A stretch of 64,000 nucleotides of DNA from Paraspadella gotoi (Eukaryota > Chaetognatha), in assembly GCA_051294375.1 (NCBI GenBank), contig CM119265.1, forward strand, positions 6,767,489-6,831,488. Reading direction: 5' to 3'. Below are positions 1-12,000 of the stretch, in pieces. The notes under the pieces are model-generated. The model worked only from the letters and a program-made list of their open reading frames with translations. It made no database searches and was not told where the DNA came from. Both the position numbers and the translations under genes were made by a program. The stretch's first letter is position 1, and each line of letters starts with the position of its first letter.

Positions 1-1
1 T

Positions 2-3000
2 CTTGGGGCTCCACCATCAAGCCTCGCTGGAACTATGCCTCCTACGGCACGTGGTAAGAACATTATTAGGCCTGGTGTTTTGAAAAAAAGGTGGCCAAAA
101 ACCCCTTTCTTTTACTTTGTTAAATAGTTTTTTTTTGGATACTAGGTAGAATAAAACCTATAGGCCTCTTCAACTCTAAATATTTTTTGTATCTGAGAAG
201 CTGTTTCATATTTAAAAAAATGTAGCCAATTCTGATTTGAATTAGGGTGTTAGGTGCAAAAGTAAAACTTCGTAAAAATTTTGTTTTACCTCACCTCAGT
301 ATTTTTAATCAAATATTATTAAAAGATAGCTCATTTTAGTAAGATAAAGCTAATATTTCAAAATTACATGTTTATAATGTTTAACAGGCCCTATGGTTGC
401 TCCTCAAAATCCGATGATGCCCCCACCAATGGCTAATCATTATGCTGGCATACAAAATTTTCAAAACGCAAGCTTATCTCATATGCCGCTCCCGCCAAAC
501 GTTGGAACACCACAAATGTCACATATGCCTCCAATATCTAATCATTCTGGAGTGGCGCCTAATTCTGGCATGTCCCAAATGCCTCATCACTATGGAGAAA
601 TATCGCCGTTGACGGGGGTTTCACCTGTCTCGACCCATACAAATTTAGGAATGGTAGCCAATTCAAACCCACATATGCCGCCCATGCCTCATTATTCGAA
701 TTCGGGTCCAGGCATGCCACCCCTAATATCTCTGCCAGTATCATCTGGCATGCCGGGAGTACCTTCGAGAGCTTCTCCAATGGCAACCACGGGCATAGCT
801 CCGAATGCTGGAATGCCGCCATTGCCATTTCAGGCAGGATCAAACATGCCTCCCATGCCGCCAGTTAGCAATCACTATGGAAGTATTCCTTCTTCGGCCC
901 CGGGAATTCCTGCAGCTTCAAGTCCGGCGGTTAGTACAAAAATATTTCTGTATTAGATTTATTATTCTTTTATATTATTTTAAATTGTTTTTTAGCCAGC
1001 GCCACAACAGTCAAAAAAATTGGATCCCGATCATATGCCGAGTCCTATTCAAGTTATTGAAGATGATAAAAGTGAGTGACTTTTCTGTGAAGCCATATTT
1101 GCTCTTACTCAATTTATTTGTTTGTTTAAGGTAAATCCAGCGGTCCGTGGGCTACGGGTCAACGTGGAACCGTTCCGCCTTTGGTCACCACAAATTTCGT
1201 TGCTGTCGATCAGGGAAACTGCAGTCCACGTTTCATTAGGTTCGATATTTTACGATACAAATAGCAAAAAAAGCAAATTTTAGAAAATAAACCTTTGAAT
1301 TTTAGGTCGACAATGTATAACATTCCTAGTCAGCCGGATCTGATTAAACAGTGCCACATCCCGATTGCGTTGTCCGTCTCACCTTTCGCTCGTCCCCATC
1401 CAGATGAAGTTCCCCCGCCATTGATCGATTTAGGTAGTCCAAGTTAATGTCGATAACACGGTGCTGCAGATTCAGACTTAAATGGGGTTTCTCGTTTTCA
1501 TATTTTTTTTTCTTTTATTCTTTCTCTTGGGCGACAAATCATTATCACTTTTCAAGATTTTTATTGTCGCGATCAATAAATTAATTACATTATAAATCGC
1601 CTTTTTATAAAAGTGTGTAATTGTATGAAGCTAAAATTTAGATATATTATATAATTAAATTAATTAATTAATAACTAAATTAATTAATTAATAATTAAAT
1701 TAATTAAAAATTAAATTAATTAATAATTAAATAATTAATAATTAAATTAATTAATAATTAAATAATTAATAATTAAATTATTAATAATTAAATTAATTAA
1801 TAATTAAATTAATTAATAATTAAATTAATTAATAATTAAATTAATTAATAATTAAATTAATTAATAATTAAATTAATTAATAATTAAATTAATTAATAAT
1901 TAAATTAATTAATAATTATATATATATTCTCATCATCAAGGTTCTTCATAATCGATAATTTTTAGTGATCCTTATAATTTTGTATTATTTATTAGTTAAA
2001 CGAGTTTAAATATTTTTATATCAAAATCCCGTTCGGAATCATTCCAGAATCTTCTTCCTCTTCTGGAATCTTCTTCCTTCATCTTTTCCTCTGTTTCCGG
2101 GTTTCATTCATCTGTGATGATATTATGATAATCCTTTCATTTCGTTGTGTTTAGTGATTAGCGAAAACGAAGTTTGAATTGTTCAACATCAATTTTTATT
2201 ATTAAAAACGGACCTGTTTCGACTCGCATTCGAGTCTTCATCAGCGTTTTTTAGGTTTTGACAGAAAAGTGAAATTTTTGTGCAAAAGTAAAAAAAAAAG
2301 AGAGAGAGAGACAGAGACAGAATTAAAATTTTCCAACAAAGTGGTGAGACAGAATAGTGGTCAGAGGTGAGGACAGGTTGAAGGTAAGGACAGATTGAGT
2401 GAGTTTTTGAAAAGAAGTGAAAATGGTCAAACAGAGAGAAGGAGAGAGAGAGAGTTAATATGATACATTTGTGCAATGTACAACAAAGATAGAAGATTTT
2501 AAAGCTGAATAATATTAGTGAAATTAACAATTACTTTTGCACAAAAATTTCACTATTATGTCAAAACCTAAAAAACGCTGATGAAGACTCGAATGTGATT
2601 CGAAACATGTCTGTTTTTAATAATAAAAATCGTTGTTGAACAATTCAAAATCGATAATTATTTGATAATGATTCTAATATTTTTGTAATATTTATGAAAT
2701 ACAAATTACTACGCAGATCTTTCTTTATAATTATATGTCGCTCTTTCTCTCTTTTTCTCTCTGCCTCTCTGATACGTCCAAAAACGAGTTGAGCTCTCTC
2801 TCCCTGTCTCATTCTCCCTGAGTTGAGCTCTTTTTTTCACTGAGTTTCGCTCTCTTTCTCTAAAAATTTAGATATAGCTCAAGATCACATGATCCATGAT
2901 TCATATTGCTACACGCATTTGTTTGTTTTATTTACAAAACAATTTTTATATAAAAACTACTACGAATTACAATTACGTTTTAATTACATGTCGCTCTCTC

Positions 3001-6000
3001 TCTGTCTCTTTTAAATATATGTCGCTCTCTCTTTTTTCTTCCGTCGTTGCCTCTTCTGATTCGTCCAAAAACGAGTTCAGCTCTGCAGCGGCTGTCCAGC
3101 GGTTGTCCAGCTTCTTTCTTATGCAGATTTCGGCTCTATAATTCACTTTGTCGGTCCGCCCCCCCAATCTTGCCGGGCATTCACTTATATCATGTCAGAA
3201 CCTCGAATTATGATAAATTATGCAAAAAAAGTGATGTCCGTCAGTTCGTCCCACCTTAGCAAAAACACTCGTGATTTGATGGATGGATGAAATTAAATTT
3301 TGTGTGTGGGTAGAAAAGTGTGTGATTAAGCTGGAAATCAAGTTTCGATGGAATCGTCCGAGTGGAAATGAGTTAAAATGCAAAAAACAAAAATATATAT
3401 TTCACTATTACTCATGAGTGAATGGGGCGATTGACTTCAAATTTTGTATGTGGGTAGGAAAGTGTGTGATTGAGCAGGGAATAAAGTTTTGATGGAATTG
3501 TCATTATATGATAATCCTTTCTTTTCGTTGTAGATGGAATTGTCGAAGTGGAAATGAGTTCAAATGGAAAAAATTATCTATTTCACTATTTTATTATGCT
3601 TTTTTTATTTTTATATTAAATGTAAATTTAAGCTGCATTAATTAATTATTACTAAAGTAATTAATTAATTATTTGTAATTAATTAATTTTGTGATCGAGA
3701 TTGTTGTTTTGTGATTGAGAGGCGAGACAAAGTGGAAAACGATTTTGACACGGATAAAAAAAATTAAATTAATTAATTATCTGATCAGCTGCTTACCGCT
3801 AATGATCGTGGGCAGATTCGGCATTGTTTGCTCAAACTTTTTATTAATGTTGGTTGTATGCGGAGGTCATTTTGATTATGCTGGCATGGATTTCATTGCA
3901 GTCAGCTCTTTCTTTGGAAAGAATTTTACATTAATCATCTTGTTTCACGATCATTTCTAGGAGATTTGGGTCCAGTTCGTTGCAAGCGTTGTAAGGCTTA
4001 TATGTGCCCGTATATGCAGTTCATCGATGGAGGCCGGCGTTTTGTATGCAATTTTTGCGACGCTGCTACTGATGTTCCCGAAACTTACTTCGCACATTTG
4101 GACCATACTGGCTATCGCGTCGACGTGAACCAAAGACCCGAGGTAGTAAAAGTTAAAATAAATATTGATTTAAAACCTCGAGCCTAAAAAATTTGTTTTT
4201 ATTTTTTTCAGCTATGTTTGGGCAGTTACGAATTTATAGCGCCAAAAGATTACTGCAAGAACGGAATAATGCCGAAACCTCCTGGATACATATTTATGAT
4301 AGACGTTTCTTATAATAGTGTAAGCTGCAGTATGAATTGGACGATATTAATTTTTGTGTAAATGTGAAAGTTCTGGGACACTTACCTTAATAATGTTTAT
4401 CTCAATGAGTTAAAGCATTGACACACGTATGAAAATAAGTTTTCCGTAAAAGTAAAAGACGCATTATAAGAAGATTATATGCATTTTTAACGTAAGTGGG
4501 ACAGACAGACATACCGACCGACCGACCGACAGATCAATTTTACTTAGTAAATAGTCGGTTATATAATCGAAATTGACACACATAAAACGTTAATGACTTT
4601 TCTAACTAATAAAACAATCAGATTGAATGTATCTAAATACATAAAGGAATGGGAGCGATTTTATGATTGCCGACCGGGTTTAGGGGGGTTTAGGGTTAAG
4701 GGTGGTTTAGGGGTGGTTAGGGCAAAGAGGGTTAGGGTAATTAGTAGTGATGTGAAAATGATAAATTTTTAAAAAATTAAGATTTAGCATATAAAACATG
4801 AAAATAAAAACCTATAAAAATACTTTGGTAAATTTATTTTTTGATTTTATACATTAGTGGGCACCAGTGAGCTATATTTATATATAATAATAGGTATTAA
4901 GGCGGAACAAAGTAAAAACTAAGAGTTCTGTCATATAAATAACGTTAAAGCATCCCGGGATAACGAAATTTTAAAAAAATTAAGATTTTATGTATAGTTA
5001 ATTTTATATTTCAAATTCAGAATTTTTAAAAACGGATTCGGGTAGAGCTTAAAAAAATAAATAAAAAATATTATTACAAGAATTCCAAATTTTTATGTTT
5101 TATTGGTTAAAATTAGTAAAAACTATAAAAATTATGGTATGATGATGAGGATTTTTAAGGGTTTTTCCCTTATTTGACCCACTTATCATCGAAATATTGA
5201 AAAACGAATTATACTTTGTGTAGACAACTTCTTATGGGCTATCTGAATCCGTTCTTAAAAAATAAAATTTTTACAAAAATATTTTTTCATTGCCTATGCA
5301 TTTATAAATATTTAAATACTTCAATGTTATACTGTGCTTCACTAGATATAAAAGTGATAGTAAATATGATTAAGTATATGATGGACAAATGAATTTTATA
5401 TGACAGAACTTCTAATGATAAAAAGGGATAAAATTTAACCCGCCATAATAAGTATATAATTGGCTCAAATTTCAAATTATAAATTTTTAAATTTGAAGAT
5501 CGGATTTGTATTTCTTTGCAAAAAGTTGATATAAGAAAGTAAAATTCTTTTTTAAAAATTCTTTCATTTAGTTGGTTAAAAATGTAAAAAACTATATTTA
5601 AGATGCCGATTTTCAATTTCCAGCTTAAAAATATAGTTTTTTATAATTTTAACCTATTTAATGACATAATTTTTAAAAAAGATTTATATTTTCTTTTATC
5701 AACTTTAAACGAGGAATCTGAATCTGTTCTCAGAATTTAAAAAAAAATATTTTAACTGTGCTATATATTTGTAAAAAAATTAAAATAATTACAGATTAAT
5801 ATTCACTAATATAGCATAGCAGGGACCTGCTATGTCATTATCTTGTAAGAGTGATGGAGACCTTAAACCACCAAAGCCTGTCCAAAGTCAGGGGCAAGAT
5901 AGCTTATTTATTAAATGAATGGATAATTTTTATATTGGTTGTACCAATTTCATAATAGTTTTCAAGATATTACTGCTAAATTTTGATACCAAACTTTCAC

Positions 6001-9000
6001 TTCACCCAAGTAATTAGGTAATAATTTTTTTTTTTTAATAAATATTTTAAATAGTTTTTCAAAACGAGCAGTTAATTGTGATGAATTCTAAAAAAGTATT
6101 TGATTTAGAACTTTTTTTTCTAAACCAAGGTTCGCAATGGGTTTGTGTATTTGATATGTCAGCATTTGAAAGAACGTATTTTGCCAAATCTTCCTGTTGA
6201 ACGTGGAGAACAAGATTCGGACATACGCGTCGGCTTTGTCACCTACGACAAAGCCGTGCATTTTTATAATATAAAGGTACTTCAAATATTTATCTTCAAT
6301 TAAAGTTACAACACGAGATTTGACATCACGATTGCATATTTTCTTACAGGAAACTCTTGCGCAACCTCAGATGATGGTGGTTCCAGATGTGGAGGAAATG
6401 TTCATGCCTCTTCTCGATGGTTTTTTTGTCAAACCATTGGAGGCCGAAGAAGTACTTGACAACCTGCTGCTGCAAGTAAGATGAATTTTATTAAAAATTA
6501 TACATAAATATTCGATATTCTGTAATAATCAATTACTACGTAATTGTTTGTCCCCGACAGATTCCCGAAATGTTCGGTCAAACTCGAGAAACGGAGATAG
6601 TGCTCGGTCCAATCATTCAAGCAGGTAAACCTACGCTCATGCAAAAAAAAACGCGCCACTTTATAACATTAGATTTCAGACGCATTATTAGAATATTTTG
6701 TAAAAATATATAAAATAGTGATTTAAGAGATATGATTTTTTAAACTTAATTATTTTAGAACAAGAAGGGAAAATTAAACTTTATTTAAAAGTTTTAAAAT
6801 CATTAACTTATTATTTATTTTATTTTTAAATAATTTAAAGATTTTTTTTTAGAATTGGGTAAATCTAGTTGTCCAGCTATCTTACTTGATATCCAATATA
6901 TTTTTTTAAAATTTCTTATTTATTATAAAAATATATTTAGAGAAGTTTGAAATGGATTCAACAACGATTTATTTGAAACAATAATATTAACGGACATGTT
7001 TCGGCTCTTGTTCAAGCCTTCATCATAATGTCTTATAAAAGTATAAAATATATTTTAAAAAATTAGTTTTAAATAAACGGCTCAATTTTTTTTAAATTAG
7101 TTATAAATTCTTTTTTTTAAATTCTTTTTAATTTATTTATTTATTTTTTTTAAATTTGTTATAAATTGGCGCGTTTTTTTTTTACACATTTTTATCCGCG
7201 GAAAATGATCAGTCTTCAAAAAGATGTCATTCTGTTCGTATAGCTATACAAAAGTCATTTTAGTACATTTTTTTTAATATCTCGCCTTTCCCACAAGCGT
7301 TAGTGTCACAGGTGACAAAATAACTTAGTTTCAGCAATTTCTGAGGTTTTTCAGAACTTTTTTTAAAAATAATGATGAAATTTGTATTATCTGTTATACT
7401 TAAATGTTACCTGATATATTTAATCGAAATTTAAACAACCTCAAACCTTTGAGAATTTTTAATAATATATTAAAACCGGAAGTTACGTGATTGGCATGAA
7501 CTTTTTCTTAAAAACAAAAAAAATTAGATCACAGATTCAAATACTTTTACTTTGCTACAAAGAAAAAGTTTGAAAAAGTAAAATAATGGATTTCATAACA
7601 AAAGTTTTATGATGACATTAGGAAATTAGTAAACAAAGGCCAGAAATCTTTCGCGGCGACAATAATATCTCGTAAGAGAAAAAAAGATTGTCGGTTGATA
7701 GTCATGCCCGATCAGCAGCGCAGATGGCTGACCGTATCCACTCTCGCTGCTGTGATTAAAATAGTTATCAGCATTTTTTTATTTTTAGCGTCCGGCATGA
7801 CCCATTCTGAATTGTTATCGTCGTCAGATTTTAGTGATGAAATCTCTGGATCTTTTGACATCTGAGGTTACGGCTCAGTTGTCTTCCTGTAATCATAAAA
7901 GATGGATATTTAATTATGAAAAAGCTTTTTTTAAAAATATTTTACAATACTTTAAAATTTAAGATGTTTTTAAAATCAAATCCAGTCTAACCGTTCTGAT
8001 CAAATTTTTTTTCTCGACGAGCCTCGATGGTCAAATCGTACTTGATCCCAGTCGCGCGCTCCGAATTTTATAAATTGAGACGAAGTCATTAAACAACTTC
8101 GTCTTCGTCCCGTGCATTCTGCCTTTTTTTCATCTTTTGCGATGACTTTGTGTAGGAGAGAAAAATCGTGCGACTCATCGAGAACTCTCGTGGATCCATT
8201 AAAGACTCTTTTGAACTCATTAAAGAATCATATCAATAAACGTTTCCGTTCCCATTATTATTAGTAATATTGATTGTTGGTTTTATTCGTTTCTATTTCA
8301 GGCCTTTGAGAGCACCGTTATTTGCCATTAAGCTGGTGTAAGAATGTTATTTGACCGGCCCTGCCGTCGCCTTGTGTGCCTCTCTCTCATTACAGATCCA
8401 CATGTTAAGGCTGCCTTCCGTGGTCGACCCGGCCGCTCGCACAGAACTCCTTTCGTGGCTGGCCCTGTGGGCAATCTCGCCTCACCGCAGAATCCACCCT
8501 CCAACATTTGAGCGCATTCTCTGTGGTCACATCAAAATAAGAGTTGCGCGTTATGATACATGAAGCCAACTATATAAAAGAGAACTTAATTTATTAATAT
8601 AATATATTTTTTCTTGTACGAATCTCGTTCAGCCCTGGACTTGTCGCAAAGAGACGAGAGATCTTCACGTAAATCAAGGATTCGCTTACTGACTTCTTGC
8701 GTCTCCGAGTTCCCACAATTCAATCGTTTGTCGGTTGACTCAGAAAAACGGGAAAGAAGCGCTAAAGAACGTCTCTGCCTTTTGGAGGTTCACACGGCAG
8801 ATCTGAAAATGTTCCAGCCGCTTTGTAATTCCAAAATATATTTATAGGAAAAAAACCTTAAAAAACAATTGAATCATTAGATGTAAATATTTAAATTAAC
8901 AATACTACAATATTATCGAGCTTTCTTTTTTTGAGGGTGCGGCAACAAGTTTCAGAGTAAGAATGATTTATTCTTCAACAACGTTATAAACAATAACAGT

Positions 9001-12000
9001 CAAAATGCTCAGATGCTCAGTCTATTACAATGGTATTTACAAAGGTCAACGTTTGACCATAAATAAGTTGGGGGAATTGAGCGAGTTAAGGTTGGTAAGG
9101 TCATGTGGTTTGACCGAGGTTGCGTGTTCTAGATGTTCGTCCACAGTGCAAACTTTTTAAGCTAAATTTTTTATAAAAATACCATGATGGAAAAAAAAAT
9201 TATTGCGGTTACTTTCCAGCTATTTTTCGGCATTTTAATGTGAGAATCTAAAATTAAAATTTATTTTAATTTTAGATTTAAATTTAAATTTATTTTATTT
9301 GTGATTCATATGAGCAGTGACTCATTTGTGTACGACAAAAAATACAAGAGTTCCACGCAAAAGAAAATGAGTTGTCCAAAAAAATGCTTCCATTTATCTT
9401 TTTCATGTCTACACTTTTTATTTATACTATTACTAATTTCCTGTTCTTTTTTTTTTTTATTACTTTTTGAGTTAAATCGTTACTATTAAAAATCAGTGCC
9501 TTTTTTCAGTCTCATGTCAAATAGTTATTGCATCATCTTTATTAGAATAGATTTAGGGATGAATCTTAATTCATATATCAAAAAAATAATGGCATTAAAA
9601 ATAAATTAATGCTGTAGATGCTCCAGAATAGTTTTTTATATTGTCAAGTATCAATAAATGTTATAATGCTCTTTTTATGAGCAAAGTTATAATTTTTATT
9701 TACCTCTGGACAAAATATCAAACTAGTTTAAAAAAAAGAAAAATCAAGATTTTGTTGAAATGAAAGATAATGCATCATCATATTATGCAACAATAACTTA
9801 AGCCTGGTTTATTTTATTGGGGATCAATCTTTTTCACTGCTTGCCAAGGACCCTTTTTCCTTAAATCTGATAAAAAATATTATGCCAAAGATATAATATT
9901 AACAGTTGGAGAGAACCTTTTTTGGAAGTATTTGATTATATTAAATAATTTTATGTTGTTATGTTTATGTTTTTATTCCGTCCTAGGGATGTCATATTAC
10001 ATATTAAAATATATTTACTGGTTAAAAAATATACTTGACAATGAAATTAACCGACTTTTCCAAACCGCGATAATTTTTTTTCCATCATGGTAAAACTGTT
10101 TTTGAGAGTTATTTCCGGTCTGTAAAATTTTTTTCGGTTTAAAGATCATGATAGTGATACAATGCAAATAAAAATCTTATTAATATTTTTATAGGAATAA
10201 ATCTAATAAATCATGACACATCATTAGAAAATTATTTGAAGTTAGCTATAATCACAAGAAAATAAGGAAAATTTTCAAAAATCGATAATGTTGACGCTCG
10301 TTGCTCTTTGACGCCCCTGGGAGAGGGGAGATGTATTGAAAAAAATCTTCCCAAGGTTTTTTTTTCATAAACGTTTAAATACGAACAGAATGACACCTTT
10401 TTGAAGACTCTATGATCATTTTCAGCGGAATAAAATGAGTCTAGTAATGGATAATCTTTGAAATGAATATTATAGGTTTGGAAGCCTTGAAGGCAGACGG
10501 TCGACCCGGAAAGCTTTTCGTCTTTCACTCTAGCCTACCCTTGCACGAAGCCCCCGGTAGACTTAAGAACCGAGACGATCGAAAGTTGCTCGGAACGGAA
10601 AAGGAAAAAATTATTCTCTCGCCCCAAACCGACTTTTACAAAAAGCTGGGAGAGCAGTGCGTCGCTCACGTGAGTCGGAATGAAGAACTTATTCCGCGGG
10701 CAGATAACCAAGATTCCGCGTAGGAGATCAGGAATTAAAATTGAATAAAAATTAAATTCCAATGTCGTCATTGCGATTATCTTCTATTAAAAACCTGAAC
10801 CCTCTTGCCGATAGGCCGAGAGAATTTTGAAAATTCGTACTTCCTCTCTTTTAAGGGGTGCTGCGTGGACCTTTTTCTCACCCCCAATGCCTACGTCGAT
10901 GTAGCTACTGTCGGAGATGTTTGTAAATACACAGGTGGATCACTCTTCCGCTACAACTACTTTCAAGCCGAGGTTGATGGCGAGCGGCTTTTGGAGGATC
11001 TCGCTTTCGAGGTTAGCCGACGGATATTTTTTTTCTTACAGATCCATAGTCATTAATTATTTATTATGTAGTTTATATAACGATTTTTATTGAGAAACAA
11101 AAAAAGGACTTGGTAGTAACTAGTAAGTCTTCATCAGCGCAAAAGAACAGAATTGTGAGAGGTTCCCTGCTGGACCCTAGCATTTCCTCCTAGTGAGAGA
11201 GATAGAGGGGGGATAATGCTTCCAACAAAGAATTGAGGGCAGGATAAGTTAAGGAGAGATAAACCGAGGGAGACTGAAAAGAAATGAAATTTGGTCATAA
11301 TGGTGAGACCAATGAAAACATTTAGCGATGTAAAGAAGCCAATAACAATAGTAAACTGAAAATTAACAAAATTAAAATTAGTTAAATTAGTAAAATGAAA
11401 TTGTAAAAATAAAGATTAAGAGATGGAAAAGAGAAGTTAGTGAAAAATAAGAAAAGAGCTCAAAATAGAGCTGTGCGCTCCACCCCCAGGGTAGTGGCGA
11501 TGTGGCCCGGTCATTGGCATGTCATAGGTCATCTGAACTATGAGTTGCCAGGGAGATTGAGGAGGAACTGCTAGGGTCATGCAGGGATCCTCTCGGGAAT
11601 ATGCCTAAGTCTACTCTCTCTAAAATTTACACTCTGTGAAAATCCATTTCACAATTTTGTTATTTTGCGCTGAGGAAGATTTACAGATAAGTCGAAACAT
11701 GTCCGTTATGTCCGTTTTTTGTTTCAAAATAAAAATCGTTTGTACGTAATCAAAACCTTTCTTGCCTAAAACTATTCTCGAAAAGCAACGAATCAAAAGA
11801 AATAATACGATAATTATATCAAATTGGTACAACCAATATAAAAATTATCCATTCATTTAATAAATAAGCTATTGTGGAGGTATATTCACACCTCCTTACG
11901 TCCATCATCGTTCAGCCAATTCCATTGGCTCAGAGGGGTACCACCATCCCAGGCATTGTGTTCCAACCACAGTCCTAACGACTTCCCTATGCGTTGGAAA

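Larger units (their letters stand above)
2173..2648. mobile_element. Inverted-repeat element with a hammerhead ribozyme at each end (best copy)
   Basis: 476-bp element in Sec24 intron 5. The ends are inverted copies of about 110 bp, with termini TTTGAATTGTTCAACA and TGTTGAACAATTCAAA. Each arm contains a hammerhead motif, so a transcript of either strand has one near its 3' end. The interior (2290-2530) is purine-rich on the plus strand and matches the interior of the related element at 11080-11745. No coding capacity. The minimal helix III and the inverted termini suggest a non-autonomous Penelope-like or retrozyme-like origin; that is inference. Confidence 0.8.

Noticed and set aside
4675-4745. 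TTAGGG run as a chromosome end or fusion point
   Set aside because: Too degenerate and short, internal to an intron, and a similar unit lies elsewhere in inverse orientation.
8351-8847. Two short frames in the less AT-rich part of Sec24 intron 10
   Set aside because: No recognisable domain, no continuity between them, and no place in the Sec24 reading frame.
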